The notes: generated by a model from the sequence alone, not told the origin. Shown: positions 23,145-33,351, numbered from the stretch's first letter. The stretch is 64,000 nucleotides of DNA from Cohaesibacter intestini (GCF_003324485.1 NZ_QODK01000001.1:1-64000), one strand, 5' to 3'. A program made the numbers and translations.

Positions 23145-24466
23145 TGACTGATACCACACCAAATCAAGTCGACTCGGTTGTTGAAACTGCCCATCGCGAG
23201 GTCGGTCTCAAGAAACGCTACGCGTCGGAAACGCGCTTCCGTCTGGGCGGGGTTGCAGCGATCGCAATGGGCATCCTGTTTCTGATCATCCTGTTCTGGT
23301 CGATCGTCTCAAAGGGCTATACCGCCTTTGAACAGACCCAGGTCCGCCTCGATCTTTATCTTGACGAGCAGGTTATCGACCCGTCGGGCAACCGGTCCCG
23401 CAGTGAATTGCAGCGGGCCATTCGCTACAACAAGATTATTGAGCCGGCCTTTTATCGCGCTCTGGGCATTGATCCCAAGGACAAGACCAAGCGCAAGGAA
23501 ATGCGGGAAGCCAAAAAGCTGATTTCCCGTGGTGCCGCCATTGAAATCCGTGACATGGTTCTCAACGATCCTTCGCTGATTGGCAGCCGGAAAACCATGT
23601 GGCTTTTGGCCGACGGGGATGTCGACAGCTTCGTCAAGGGACAGATTTCCCGCGACATTCCTGAAAGCCGTCGCCAAATCAGCGACCAGCAAATTGGCTG
23701 GATCGACGATCTGCGCGAACGGGGCATCATGGACAAGAAGTTCAATACCGGCCTCTTCACCTTCGGCGCTTCGTCCCGTGCCGAGACGGCCGGTATCGGG
23801 GTTGCGGTTGTCGGGTCAATCTTCATGATGATCACCGTTCTGGTTCTGGCTCTGCCAATCGGGGTGGCTGCATCGATCTATCTGGAAGAGTTTGCACCCA
23901 AAAATCGCTGGACCGACCTGATCGAGGTCAACATCAACAACCTTGCTGCGGTGCCTTCCATCGTGTTTGGCCTGTTGGGTCTGGCCGTCTTTATCAACTT
24001 TGCCGGTCTGCCACGGTCCGCATCGATTGTCGGCGGTCTCGTTTTGACGCTGATGACCCTGCCGACCATCATCATCGCCACCCGCTCTGCCTTGAAGGCG
24101 GTTCCACCGTCCATCCGGGAAGCGGCCCTCGGGGTTGGCGCATCCAAGACACAGGCCATTTTCCACCATGTGCTGCCCCTTGCCTCTCCGGGCATTCTGA
24201 CCGGCACCATCATTGGTCTGGCTCAGGCCCTTGGGGAAACCGCACCGTTGCTGATGATCGGCATGGTGGCGTTCGTCAAGGATTTTCCAGTCAATCCGTT
24301 TGATCCGGCGACCGCCCTTCCGGTCCAGATTTACATGTGGGCCGGTGCAGCGGAACGCGCCTTTGTCGAGCGCACCTCGGCTGCCATCATGATCCTTCTG
24401 GGCTTCCTCGCCCTGATGAATATTTCTGCGGTGCTTCTGCGTCGCCGCTTCGAGCGTCGCTGGTAG
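23144..24466 (+). CDS. pstA: Phosphate ABC transporter permease PstA
   Basis: A protein of 440 aa. One N-terminal membrane helix (about 31-55), a long soluble region (about 60-215), then five membrane helices with the permease EAA-type loop A-L-G-V-G-A-S-K-T-Q-A-I (about 327-338). It pairs with PstC to form the phosphate channel. The ATG overlaps the pstC stop by one base, so translation is coupled. Confidence 0.93.
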   Translation: MTDTTPNQVDSVVETAHREVGLKKRYASETRFRLGGVAAIAMGILFLIILFWSIVSKGYTAFEQTQVRLDLYLDEQVIDPSGNRSRSELQRAIRYNKIIEPAFYRALGIDPKDKTKRKEMREAKKLISRGAAIEIRDMVLNDPSLIGSRKTMWLLADGDVDSFVKGQISRDIPESRRQISDQQIGWIDDLRERGIMDKKFNTGLFTFGASSRAETAGIGVAVVGSIFMMITVLVLALPIGVAASIYLEEFAPKNRWTDLIEVNINNLAAVPSIVFGLLGLAVFINFAGLPRSASIVGGLVLTLMTLPTIIIATRSALKAVPPSIREAALGVGASKTQAIFHHVLPLASPGILTGTIIGLAQALGETAPLLMIGMVAFVKDFPVNPFDPATALPVQIYMWAGAAERAFVERTSAAIMILLGFLALMNISAVLLRRRFERRW

Positions 24467-24570
24467 TCAGCGACGCCGTGAACCAACGTTATTCCCGCGC
24501 TCGCCGATGACCACAGGTCAATCGAGTTCAGAACAAGCGAGCCCCGAACAGGATAGTGAAAGCATTGACC

Positions 24571-25374
24571 ATGCAGGATACCAACCCGAATATTCAGAAC
24601 GCCTCCGCGCGTGCGAAGCCGATCAAGATGTCCGGCGAGAAAGTCACCGTCCATTATGGTGAGAAGCAGGCTCTGTTCGATGTCGATCTGAAGATCGAAG
24701 AAAATCAGGTCACCGCACTGATCGGCCCGTCCGGCTGTGGCAAGTCGACTTTCTTGCGTTGCCTGAACCGGATGAATGACACGATCGACATTTGTCGCGT
24801 CGGCGGCGCCATCAAGCTTGGCGACAGTGACATTTACGACCCAAAGGTGGATGTGGTCGAGCTGCGTGCCCGCGTTGGCATGGTGTTCCAGAAGCCCAAC
24901 CCATTCCCCAAGAGCATCTTCGAGAATGTGGCCTATGGCCCGCGCATTCACGGTCTTTGCCGCAACAAGGCAGAGATGGAAGAGGTTGTCGTCTCTTCCT
25001 TGCAGAAGGCCGGTCTGTTTGAAGAAATCAAGGACCGCCTTGATGAGCCAGGCACCGGCCTGTCCGGTGGGCAGCAACAGCGCCTGTGCATTGCGCGCGC
25101 CATCGCGGTCAGCCCGGAAGTCATCCTGATGGATGAGCCCTGCTCGGCCCTTGACCCGATCGCCACGGCAAAGGTTGAGGAGCTGATTGACGAATTGCGC
25201 GAGAATTACACCATCGTCATCGTGACCCACTCCATGCAGCAGGCTGCCCGTGTGTCTCAGCGCACCGCTTTCTTCCATCTTGGCAATCTCGTCGAGGAAG
25301 GCCAAACCGATATGATCTTTACCAACCCGAAAGATCAGCGGACGCAGGACTATATCACCGGCCGCTTCGGCTAA
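24571..25374 (+). CDS. pstB: Phosphate ABC transporter ATP-binding protein PstB
   Basis: A protein of 267 aa. Walker A is G-P-S-G-C-G-K-S-T (about 51-59), the signature is L-S-G-G-Q-Q-Q-R (about 166-173) and Walker B is V-I-L-M-D-E-P (about 186-192). The segment C-S-A-L-D-P-I-A-T and the H-loop in [10 protein letters not shown] are typical of PstB. It powers PstCA in the inner membrane. I use the ATG at 24571; an in-frame GTG at 24556 adds 5 residues but lies too close to AGGA. Confidence 0.95.
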   Translation: MQDTNPNIQNASARAKPIKMSGEKVTVHYGEKQALFDVDLKIEENQVTALIGPSGCGKSTFLRCLNRMNDTIDICRVGGAIKLGDSDIYDPKVDVVELRARVGMVFQKPNPFPKSIFENVAYGPRIHGLCRNKAEMEEVVVSSLQKAGLFEEIKDRLDEPGTGLSGGQQQRLCIARAIAVSPEVILMDEPCSALDPIATAKVEELIDELRENYTIVIVTHSMQQAARVSQRTAFFHLGNLVEEGQTDMIFTNPKDQRTQDYITGRFG

Positions 25375-25450
25375 GCTTTTTGACTTCGCGGCAGGCTGGA
25401 ATCAGCACATTCTGGCCGCCAAATGAGCGACTATCAGGGGAATACCAAGA

Positions 25451-26122
25451 ATGTCTGATCATATTGTCTCGTCCTATGATGACGACCTGCGCGAGCTGAC
25501 CGGCCGCATTGCCGAAATGGGTGGCCATGCAGAGCGCATGGTGGAAGAAGCTGTTAGTTCTCTGGTCCGCATGGACATGAGTGCGGCCCATGCAACGGTC
25601 GCAAAGGATGCGCTCATCAACAAGCTGGATCAGGAAATCGAAGAGAAAGCCGTTCTCACCATCGCCCGTCGCCAACCAATGGCGAAGGACTTGCGTGAGA
25701 TTGTGGCAGCCCTGCGCATTTCCATCGATCTGGAGCGCGTTGCCGATCTGGGCAAGAATATTGCCCGCAACGCCTTGGCTCTGGAAGGCCGCAGCCATCC
25801 AAAGCAGTTGATGCACGGCATCGAGCATATGGCCGAGATCACTCTTGACCAGCTGCGCCGGACGCTGGATGCCTATACCGCCCACGACGAGAATGTGGCA
25901 TTGGCCGTGGTCCAGAAGGACCGTGAAGTGGATGCCCTGTACAATTCGTTGTTCCGTGAGTTCCTCACTTACATGATGGAAGATCCACGCAACATCACCG
26001 TTTGCACCAACCTGCTGTTTGCTGCCAAACATCTCGAACGCGTCGGAGATCATGCAACCAACATCGCTGAAACGATCTATTATGTGAAAACCGGGCATAC
26101 GATGGACGATCGTCCCCTGTGA
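25451..26122 (+). CDS. phoU: Phosphate transport regulator PhoU
   Basis: A protein of 223 aa made of two three-helix PhoU repeats (about 15-105 and 120-215). The metal-binding E/D-x3-D patterns show in D-L-E-R-V-A-D-L-G-K-N and L-E-R-V-G-D-H-A-T-N-I. PhoU damps PhoR kinase activity and Pst uptake when phosphate is plentiful. It lies between pstB and phoB in the order usual for the pho cluster. Confidence 0.95.
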   Translation: MSDHIVSSYDDDLRELTGRIAEMGGHAERMVEEAVSSLVRMDMSAAHATVAKDALINKLDQEIEEKAVLTIARRQPMAKDLREIVAALRISIDLERVADLGKNIARNALALEGRSHPKQLMHGIEHMAEITLDQLRRTLDAYTAHDENVALAVVQKDREVDALYNSLFREFLTYMMEDPRNITVCTNLLFAAKHLERVGDHATNIAETIYYVKTGHTMDDRPL

Positions 26123-26263
26123 TGCTCAAGGAGCCGTCTGGTCTCCTGACATCGTCCATCAAAAACGGGCATGACGTCGTCTTGGATGTCGTGCCAACTT
26201 GAAGGTATGATCCGATTTTTTGCCCCTGCTGGCACGGATCTTCGGAATGTGGAACATTTGGCT

Positions 26264-26962
26264 ATGAGCCCCAAAGTAATGATCGTGGAGGATGAAGAAG
26301 CCCTTAGCCTTCTTCTGCGTTACAATCTGGAAGCCGAAGGCTATCAGGTAGAGGTTATTGCCCGCGGTGATGAAGCGGAGAGCAGGTTGCAGGAAACCCT
26401 TCCAGACCTGCTGCTTCTGGATTGGATGCTGCCGGGACTGTCTGGCATCGAATTGTGCAGGCGCTTGCGTGCGAAACCGAAAACCCTCAAGCTCCCCGTC
26501 ATCATGCTGACGGCGCGGGGCGAGGAATCCGAGCGCATTCGCGGACTTTCCACTGGTGCTGATGATTATGTGGTCAAGCCCTTCTCCGTACCGGAGCTGA
26601 TGGCCCGTGTGCGGGCAATCCTGCGCCGGGCCAGCCCGGATCTGGTCGCAACCATCCTTAAGGCCGGAGATTTGGAGCTAAACCGGGAGACCCATCGCGT
26701 CAAACGCGCCAATCGCGAGGTCAATCTGGGCCCGACCGAATATCGTCTGCTGGAATTTCTGATGCAGAATCCGGGTCGTGTCTATTCCCGCGAACAGCTG
26801 CTCGATGGGGTCTGGGGCCATGATGTCTATGTCGACGAGCGGACCGTAGATGTCCATGTGGGGCGCCTGCGCAAAACCATCAATCGGGGCCGGGTGAAAG
26901 ATCCCATCCGCACCGTGCGTGGCTCAGGCTACAGCTTCGATGACCAATTTGCGGTTGAGTGA
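26264..26962 (+). CDS. phoB: Phosphate regulon response regulator PhoB
   Basis: A protein of 232 aa. The receiver domain (1-120) has the acidic pocket E-D-E, phospho-acceptor Asp53 in L-L-L-L-D-W-M-L-P and Lys105 in V-V-K-P-F. The OmpR-type winged helix (about 130-228) contains R-T-V-D-V-H-V-G-R-L-R-K. It is activated by PhoR and should bind the three-repeat Pho box before pstS. The frame extends 31 codons upstream, but only from the ATG at 26264 does it match the family N-terminus. Confidence 0.95.
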   Translation: MSPKVMIVEDEEALSLLLRYNLEAEGYQVEVIARGDEAESRLQETLPDLLLLDWMLPGLSGIELCRRLRAKPKTLKLPVIMLTARGEESERIRGLSTGADDYVVKPFSVPELMARVRAILRRASPDLVATILKAGDLELNRETHRVKRANREVNLGPTEYRLLEFLMQNPGRVYSREQLLDGVWGHDVYVDERTVDVHVGRLRKTINRGRVKDPIRTVRGSGYSFDDQFAVE

Positions 26963-26981
26963 TCCGGTTATATTGATCGAC

Positions 26982-27016
26982 AAAAAACCGGCCCTTGTTG
27001 TAGAGCCGGTTTTTTT
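26982..27016. terminator. Bidirectional rho-independent terminator
   Basis: The perfect 11-bp stem AAAAAACCGGC / GCCGGTTTTTT, with T-runs on both strands, separates phoB from the convergent L,D-transpeptidase gene and should stop transcription from both sides. Confidence 0.9.
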
Positions 27017-27039
27017 GTTTGTTCTGTTTGTATCACAGC

Positions 27040-28554
27040 CTAGCGGCTGGCGACCTGATCCGTGTTGCGCTTCTTGAACAGACCGAAGAGGCCGCGCCGT
27101 TTCGGTTTTTTCACCTCGGCCACGGAGCGCTTGGGCTTGGTGATTTTTCTCACCACGCGCTGTTTCTTGACCTTGGCCGGCGTCTTCTTGGCATATTTCG
27201 GCAAGGAGGGTTTGGTCAACACAATGAAATCCGTGCCTTGTGGCGTGGTTTCGCGGCTGAAGCCACGATCGGATATGGTGAGCGATGCACCATTGCCAAT
27301 CAGGTGATTAACCTGCGCGCGGACATGATCAGGAATGATGACACGATCGAGAATGTCTGTGGACGCCACGATCCCATCATCGGCGCCCGGATCAGTCACC
27401 CCATAGCGGTCTTGCAGCCTGGCTGTCAGCATGTCACCAAGAGCCAGCGCCCGCCAATCAAGCTTACCTTCTTCTTCACGCGAAAGCGACGCGGTGAAGA
27501 GGTGGGCGCCGAGCGCTTGCTCGGGATTGCGGATCTGGATCGGAGCATCGAACAGGGGCTTGAAATTGTGACGCACAAAGAGGTGGCCAGTCGGCACTGC
27601 GCCCTTGCCTGCTGCCTGATACAATTGCGCCAGCAGGGTCTGATCGATCTTGCTGGAGATTGAAGACTGGCGGCTTTCGATGCTGTCTTTCTTGGAAGCG
27701 ACAAAAGCGTTGACAGCACTCAGTGTCATTTTGCCCACAAGGCCATCGGGCGCGCCCGCATCAAAGCCCAGTTTGTTCAGCAAGGTCTGGACTTCATGGA
27801 CCAGATTGCCTTTGGCCTGACGGGTGATGAAAATACGCAAGGGCTTGTCGCTCTGGCGGATTTCAGCAAACCGGTTGAGGCGCTTGGCCATTTGATGGGC
27901 CAACGGATCAAGCGGTGGCTTGTCGGACAGGAGGGCAACCTTGCCAAAGGTCTTGGTGGCCTGGCGTTCGGCTGCCTGCACAGACGACAGTTTGTCGAAA
28001 GAGGTCATTTCCTCTGGCTGGAACAGCACCGGATGGGCAATCAGTTCCGGTGCAGCATCACGATTGGCTATCACCACATGGGCGCCACGCTCGGTGAGGC
28101 TGAAAAGCTTTTTGGCAAAGCCGTTGGGCAACCGGATGCAGCCATGGGACGCCGGATAGCTCGGCACAGAATTGGATTCATGCAAGGCAATGCCAGACCA
28201 TGTCAGGCGCTGCATGTAAGGCATTGGTGCGCTGTTATAGAGGTTGGAGAAATGGCGGCGACGCTTTTCCAGAATGGAATAGATGCCGGTCGGGGTGGTG
28301 TGGCCGCGCTTGCCGGTCGAAACACGCGAGGTCGCAATTTCCTCACCGCCCTTGAAGACCCGCAGACGCTGATCCTTGCGCGAGACAATGATCTGCACAG
28401 GCGCGTCCAACGTAGGATCCAGATGTTTTTCAGCCTTGCTGGAAACAGGCAGTTGCGAGACAGGCGTGCCAGCCGCAGCTCCGACAGCGGTGCTGGACAG
28501 AAGCACGGTAACAGTGAGCATCAGCTTGCTCGGCGCTTTCCCTTGGTGAACCAA
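27040..28554 (-). CDS. L,D-transpeptidase (YkuD) with peptidoglycan-binding domain
   Basis: A protein of 504 aa. A signal sequence (about 1-29) is followed by a YkuD domain (about 52-165) with S-H-G-C-I-R-L and the catalytic Cys139. A PG_binding_1 domain follows (about 255-300, V-Q-T-L-L-N-K-L-G-F-D … D-G-L-V-G-K-M-T). The C-terminal about 35 residues are very basic, rich in Lys-Arg. The enzyme cross-links peptidoglycan 3-3 or attaches proteins to the wall in the periplasm. The start is TTG with GAGGG 7 nt upstream; an ATG at 28521 would trim the signal sequence. Confidence 0.87.
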   Translation of the reverse strand: MVHQGKAPSKLMLTVTVLLSSTAVGAAAGTPVSQLPVSSKAEKHLDPTLDAPVQIIVSRKDQRLRVFKGGEEIATSRVSTGKRGHTTPTGIYSILEKRRRHFSNLYNSAPMPYMQRLTWSGIALHESNSVPSYPASHGCIRLPNGFAKKLFSLTERGAHVVIANRDAAPELIAHPVLFQPEEMTSFDKLSSVQAAERQATKTFGKVALLSDKPPLDPLAHQMAKRLNRFAEIRQSDKPLRIFITRQAKGNLVHEVQTLLNKLGFDAGAPDGLVGKMTLSAVNAFVASKKDSIESRQSSISSKIDQTLLAQLYQAAGKGAVPTGHLFVRHNFKPLFDAPIQIRNPEQALGAHLFTASLSREEEGKLDWRALALGDMLTARLQDRYGVTDPGADDGIVASTDILDRVIIPDHVRAQVNHLIGNGASLTISDRGFSRETTPQGTDFIVLTKPSLPKYAKKTPAKVKKQRVVRKITKPKRSVAEVKKPKRRGLFGLFKKRNTDQVASR

Positions 28555-29348
28555 TTCTTTTCCCTCATTCGATCGGAAACCACCCCATCCTTGGTCAAAC
28601 GTTCCATACGTCAGGCCCGGATTTTCCGGCTGGCTTCAATTCAACATTCGGGCCGAAGGATGATCCTGAGAACCACCCACGCCGGCAGCAATACACATTC
28701 GAGAATATCGTATCAGTATATCTGTCTATATTGGTCAGACAAGAATATTTTCCTCAGGAGAGGCGTTTTCACCCAGCGCGGTGCCAACCGGAAAAAGCGC
28801 TCTATTCTGCCATTTCCCCATCCCCATCGGAGTCTGTCTCACGCAAAGTTGATCGCCTTACCCAAACGTCAAAAAGGTGACAACCCTGCAAAGAGAAGCA
28901 AAACTTAACTTTTCTTAACGTTTTGCGCAAGAATACTTTAGCGACACTCCCTAAACCAAATAGATACGCCATATTTTTAAACAATCTATTTAAGCGCAGG
29001 AAATTTCGACTCTCGCACTTGTGTTTGCCGGGAACTTTATCTGTCCATAACCTCGAAATGCCCCTGATTGCCCCGACTTTATATTGACACCGCTACTAGG
29101 GTGCTTATGGTTTGGCCGAATACTCGTGCAAGAGGGTGTGTGCGGGTGATTGAAGCATGTGCCATATCCGATCTTGACTGGCCCAGAGATGGATGTTGTA
29201 CAGAGACAGTTTCCGTCTTTGCAATGACCGAGCCATCTCGCTTGGTGCAAGAAACGGAAGACAGATTGCGCCGTTCCCCGCACCGGCTCACCGTGGCTTT
29301 GTCACCGGAACCGGGCAGGACGTGCACTTGAGAAAAAGGCAAAAAGAC
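28555..29348. other. Long divergent intergenic region (L,D-transpeptidase/dapD)
   Basis: 794 nt without a supportable gene. It includes an AT-rich block (28900-29000) with TTAAC at 28905 and again at 28915. It also includes a TTGACA at about 29084 that could be a -35 element for dapD, although the matching -10 is poor. Short open frames on both strands lack ribosome sites and family features. A small RNA is possible but I see no specific sign of one. Confidence 0.4.
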
Positions 29349-30203
29349 ATGACGCAGGTTGACTTGGCTTCCCTTCAAACAATGATCGACGACGCGTTCG
29401 AGAAACGCGACAGCATCACCAACACCACCAATGGTGACATTCGCGGCGCGGTCGAAAAGGCGCTGACCTTGCTGGATAGTGGGCAGGCGCGCGTGGCTGA
29501 AAAAGGCGCTGATGGCAATTGGGTGGTCAATCAGTGGCTGAAGAAAGCCGTGTTGCTGTCTTTCCGCCTCAACCCGATGGAAATCATCAAGGGTGGTCCG
29601 GGCGATGCAACCTGGTGGGACAAGGTGCCTTCCAAGTTTGACGGCTGGAGCGGTCTTGATTTCGAGAAAGCCGGTTTCCGTGCCGTGCCAAACTGCATCG
29701 TGCGCCGCTCTGCCCATATCGGCAAGGGTGTCGTGCTGATGCCATCATTCGTCAATCTGGGGGCCTTTGTTGGTGAAGGCACCATGGTCGACACCTGGGC
29801 AACTGTTGGCTCCTGTGCCCAGATCGGCAAAAATGTGCATATTTCCGGCGGCGCTGGTATTGGCGGCGTGCTGGAACCCTTGCAGGCCGGTCCGGTGATC
29901 ATCGAAGACAATTGCTTCATCGGTGCGCGCGCCGAGGTGGCCGAAGGCGTCATTGTCCGTGAGGGCTCTGTGCTGTCGATGGGTGTCTATCTTGGTGCCT
30001 CCACCAAGATCGTCGATCGCAATACCGGTGAAATCTTCATGGGTGAAGTACCGCCCTATTCTGTGGTTGTCTCCGGTGCCATGCCAGGCAAGCCGCTGCC
30101 AGACGGGTCTGCTGGTCCAAGCCTTTACTGCGCGGTCATCGTCAAACGTGTCGACGAACGCACCCGTTCCAAAACCTCGATCAACGAGCTGCTGCGCGAT
30201 TGA
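29349..30203 (+). CDS. dapD: 2,3,4,5-tetrahydropyridine-2,6-dicarboxylate N-succinyltransferase
   Basis: A protein of 284 aa. A helical N-terminal domain (1-100) precedes a left-handed beta-helix of hexapeptide repeats (about 105-230, for example I-G-K-G-V-V-L, V-G-E-G-T-M-V and I-G-G-V-L-E-P), then the C-terminal cap with S-M-G-V-Y-L-G. It succinylates tetrahydrodipicolinate in the lysine and meso-diaminopimelate pathway; dapE, encoded 1.3 kb downstream, later removes the succinyl group. The frame is open for 52 codons upstream, but the M-T-Q-V-D-L start fits the family. Confidence 0.95.
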   Translation: MTQVDLASLQTMIDDAFEKRDSITNTTNGDIRGAVEKALTLLDSGQARVAEKGADGNWVVNQWLKKAVLLSFRLNPMEIIKGGPGDATWWDKVPSKFDGWSGLDFEKAGFRAVPNCIVRRSAHIGKGVVLMPSFVNLGAFVGEGTMVDTWATVGSCAQIGKNVHISGGAGIGGVLEPLQAGPVIIEDNCFIGARAEVAEGVIVREGSVLSMGVYLGASTKIVDRNTGEIFMGEVPPYSVVVSGAMPGKPLPDGSAGPSLYCAVIVKRVDERTRSKTSINELLRD

Positions 30204-30229
30204 TCCCCTAAAGATCTTTGACATTCTCG

Positions 30230-30260
30230 AACCCCGCACTGTTCCAGTTGCGGGGTTTTT
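30230..30260 (+). terminator. Rho-independent terminator after dapD
   Basis: The stem AACCCCGCA (30230-30238) / TGCGGGGTT (30249-30257) overlaps a run of five T, 27 nt after the dapD stop. Confidence 0.88.
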
Positions 30261-30514
30261 GTTTGTCTTATCCCCAAGGGCGCTTGCCCCAGAGTGCATT
30301 CGGAGCGCCAGATGAGATCGTCGCTCACCTGACCGGTGGGCTAGAGAATGAAAATGGTGATGACGGTTAAGAAAGTCCCCCTTTTGGGGACAAATGGCGT
30401 TATCCTTTTCAGACATCCAAATGTGCATACCTTCAGCACACCACCTGTAAGATGTCACGGTCACCTCACACGGGCCGAAGCCCCCCGAGGTGTCCGGATG
30501 GATTGGATCATGCT

Positions 30515-31063
30515 ATGACCTTCGAACAGCTGCTGTTTGACAGCCGGGGCACAATCAATCGCCAGCAATTCTGGCTGGCCCATCTGTGGCTCTTTCCGCT
30601 GGAGATTGCGGCGGCCTTTTTGTTCCGTGTGCATGAAAACTATCTCTGTGCGATGGATCCCACCACGACCCTCGGTCAGGTCTATTATGGGGCACTGGCC
30701 GTGATGGCGGCGACCTTCTTTTTCATGTGGTACTGTGTCGTCATCAAGCGGTTGCGGGCGCGCGGTCGGGGGCATCTGAGCTTTTTTGCCTATGCCCTGC
30801 CGATCCTTGCGACGCTGAGTGCGCTGGCGCCGCATTATCCCTTGTCCTGTTCTATACCCATTGAGGGACGGTTGATCTATCTGGCACTGATCCTGCCTTT
30901 CTGGTTGATCTATTTCATCGATCTGGGCCTTTTGAAAAGCAAACTGTCCACAAAGGATCCCGCTCCTGACGAAGAAGCAACACAAGAGGATCAGGTGCAT
31001 CGCAAGACGGATGCGAGCGCAACCTCCGACAATTCTGCCAATTTCCCGGTTGCGGGAAAATAA
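30515..31063 (+). CDS. DUF805 family membrane protein
   Basis: A protein of 182 aa. The DUF805 opening is present: L-L-F-D-S-R-G-T-I-N-R-Q-Q-F-W-L (about 6-21). Four hydrophobic segments follow, at about 21-40, 56-80, 92-108 and 118-140, with R-L-R-A-R-G between the second and third. The last 40 residues are polar and probably cytoplasmic. The family has no agreed function. It lies between dapD and dapE but shares no step of that pathway. The ribosome site is weak. Confidence 0.8.
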   Translation: MTFEQLLFDSRGTINRQQFWLAHLWLFPLEIAAAFLFRVHENYLCAMDPTTTLGQVYYGALAVMAATFFFMWYCVVIKRLRARGRGHLSFFAYALPILATLSALAPHYPLSCSIPIEGRLIYLALILPFWLIYFIDLGLLKSKLSTKDPAPDEEATQEDQVHRKTDASATSDNSANFPVAGK

Positions 31064-31455
31064 CCAGTCGGGTCAGCATGTTTGCATTGCTGCTTCCTGG
31101 ATATTCGGGATTGAAGGCTGGGCGCGGCTTCACTATGGTAGCGCCCGCAGACTTCGATTTGCAACGTCGCAATCTTACGTCCCGCAAATCATCGATTTGT
31201 CGCCTGTTGCCAGATTTCTGTCGCAGACGGGCCCTAGATTGCGTGACACCGAGCAAATCGGTTCTCTGTGCCATGAAGCAATCCTGCGCATGTCCATTTG
31301 CCGATTTGCTGCCGTGATGCCCGTGCCGTTTGCCCCGCTTCCTGCGGATGAGCGGCTTGAGACTTTGTTGTGCACCCGATCCAGACCGGCCAAGCCTATC
31401 GAGGTGGCCGAACCGGTTGCCGGGATCCGTCCAGACCATGAAAGCAGCCTCTGTC
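31064..31455. other. Intergenic region before dapE
   Basis: 392 nt with no gene I can support. Open frames here have no ribosome site or recognisable domain. The dapE promoter must lie here or upstream, but I cannot place it. Confidence 0.45.
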
Positions 31456-32631
31456 ATGACCAACGCCCCCACCGCATTGGAAGTCACCCGAAATCTTATT
31501 CAATGCCCCAGCGTCACTCCGAAAGAAGGCGGCGCGCTCGCCTATCTCGACACATTGCTGAGCCCCAAAGGCTTTGAAGTGCAGCGCCCCGTCTTCAGCC
31601 AGGACGGCACGCCGGACGTGGAAAATCTGTTTGCCAAGATTTCGGGCAGCGAAGGCCCGCATCTGATGTTTGCCGGACACACCGACGTGGTGCCAACGGG
31701 GGATGAAAGCCTTTGGACTTTGCCTCCCTTTGCCGGTGAGACCAAGGATGGCAAGCTCTATGGCCGTGGCGCAGTAGATATGAAGGGGGGCATCGGTGCC
31801 TTTGCCGCCGCTGCGCTGAAATTCATCGAACTGCATGGCCTGCCGCAGGGCAGCATCTCCTTTCTGATCACCGGCGATGAAGAAGGCCCGGCGCTCAACG
31901 GCACCATCAAGTTGCTCGAATGGGCCAAGGAACGTGGCGAGAGCTTCTCTGATGCCATCGTGGGCGAGCCGACCAACCCGGACGCTTTGGGGGATGCCAT
32001 CAAGGTGGGTCGTCGTGGCAGCCAGTCAGGCACCCTGACGGTGACCGGCCAGCAGGGCCATGTGGCCTATCCGCATCTGGCGCACAATCCGGTGCCGGTT
32101 CTGGCAGACATCGTTGCCCGTCTCAACCATGCCATCCTTGATCATGGGACGGATTATTTCCAGCCGACCAATCTGGAATTCATTTCCTTCGATGTCGGCA
32201 ACGAGACCTGGAACCTCATTCCCAAATCCGCGTCTGCCCGCTTCAATTGTCGCTATAATGATGTCTGGAACCCAGAAAAGATCGCCGATTTTGTGATCGG
32301 CCACGCCAAGGACATGCTGCCGAATGACGCTTTCGATGTGAAGCTGGACTTGCAGCCGGACATTTCGCAAGTCTTCCTGACCAAGTCGGAAAGCCTGATC
32401 AACAATTTCACCGCGTCGGTCGAGCGCATCACCGGCCGCACGCCGGATCATTCCACTGATGGCGGCACCTCGGATGCCCGCTTCATCAAGGATTATTGCC
32501 CGGTCATCGAATTCGGTCTGGTCGGCCAAACGATGCACAAGATCGATGAGAATACCGACATCAAGGATCTGGAGACCTTGAGCGAAATCTATCTCGACTT
32601 CCTCGAGCATTATTTCGGTATCAAGGGATAA
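31456..32631 (+). CDS. dapE: Succinyl-diaminopimelate desuccinylase
   Basis: An M20 metallopeptidase of 391 aa. Zinc ligands and catalytic residues show as F-A-G-H-T-D-V-V (His75, Asp77), G-R-G-A-V-D-M-K-G-G, G-D-E-E-G-P and the late H-K-I-D-E-N segment. The lid (dimerisation) domain is about 185-295. It removes succinate from N-succinyl-LL-diaminopimelate in the cytoplasm, the step that follows the DapD-initiated branch. I start at the M-T-N-A-P Met; another ATG lies 6 codons upstream (31438). Confidence 0.95.
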   Translation: MTNAPTALEVTRNLIQCPSVTPKEGGALAYLDTLLSPKGFEVQRPVFSQDGTPDVENLFAKISGSEGPHLMFAGHTDVVPTGDESLWTLPPFAGETKDGKLYGRGAVDMKGGIGAFAAAALKFIELHGLPQGSISFLITGDEEGPALNGTIKLLEWAKERGESFSDAIVGEPTNPDALGDAIKVGRRGSQSGTLTVTGQQGHVAYPHLAHNPVPVLADIVARLNHAILDHGTDYFQPTNLEFISFDVGNETWNLIPKSASARFNCRYNDVWNPEKIADFVIGHAKDMLPNDAFDVKLDLQPDISQVFLTKSESLINNFTASVERITGRTPDHSTDGGTSDARFIKDYCPVIEFGLVGQTMHKIDENTDIKDLETLSEIYLDFLEHYFGIKG

Positions 32632-32654
32632 GTCTCGTTGAAAGATCGATCGGC

Positions 32655-32683
32655 AAAAGGGCTGGCATTGCTGGCCCTTTTTT
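32655..32683 (+). terminator. Rho-independent terminator after dapE
   Basis: The stem AAAAGGGC (32655-32662) / GCCCTTTT (32674-32681) runs into a T-run, 24 nt after the dapE stop. Confidence 0.85.
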
Positions 32684-32766
32684 GTTTCGACTTGCTTGTA
32701 AAGAACAGGGGCATTATGTCTCTGCCCATCGCCATCCGTCCCCCGTCATTCTTCCAAAGAGGCCTC

Positions 32767-33351
32767 ATGTCTTACATCCTTTATCATCTGGAGCTGGCTT
32801 GGTCCTTTGTGCGCGGGCAGGATGAAGCGCTTTACGGGATGGATGTGTCGCGGCGTGGGCTGTGGCTGTCCTTCATGGCCATTCTGATCGTCGAGCCGAT
32901 CCGCTTTCTCTATGCAGCCCTGTTTGGCCATCTGGATCAGATCTTGCTGCTCCGCGCGGGTGGCTTGGGGCTCTACTGCCTCGAATTGTTGCTCGATTGG
33001 GGCATGGCGCCAATGCTCTTTTTGGGCTTTTGCGCGATCTTTGGCTATCGCGACCGACTGGTGCCACTGATTGTCAGCTCGAACTGGATCAGTGTCGTCA
33101 TTCTAATGATTGTGCTGTTGCCCGGCGCTCTGATCACGCCCGACTTTGTGGTCGCAGAGGTCGCCGTGATGGTGATGCTGGCAATCTATGGCTTCATCCT
33201 CTGGATGTCATTCCGGCTCTATCGCTTTGTGCTCGGCTGCCCGCCCAGCATGGCCGTTGGTCTTGCGATCCTGATGCTGGTGATGGGGTTGTGGTCGATC
33301 ATGGTGATCAACCGCCTCAGCGCGACATTGCCAGCCCTGCCTGCCGCTTAG
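32767..33351 (+). CDS. Conserved-looking multi-pass membrane protein, unknown
   Basis: A protein of 194 aa with about five hydrophobic segments (roughly 32-50, 62-82, 88-108, 115-150 and 160-182) and a short N-terminal amphipathic stretch, L-E-L-A-W-S-F-V-R-G-Q-D-E-A-L. The layout is reminiscent of Yip1-like proteins but no motif is decisive. AGAGG lies 4-5 nt before the chosen ATG. It sits between dapE and truA and its stop overlaps the end of truA by 4 bp (convergent). Confidence 0.65.
   Translation: MSYILYHLELAWSFVRGQDEALYGMDVSRRGLWLSFMAILIVEPIRFLYAALFGHLDQILLLRAGGLGLYCLELLLDWGMAPMLFLGFCAIFGYRDRLVPLIVSSNWISVVILMIVLLPGALITPDFVVAEVAVMVMLAIYGFILWMSFRLYRFVLGCPPSMAVGLAILMLVMGLWSIMVINRLSATLPALPAA

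Noticed and set aside
28905-28919. CtrA box (TTAA-N7-TTAAC)
   Set aside because: The two TTAAC units are 10 bp apart rather than 11, so the spacing is wrong for the consensus.
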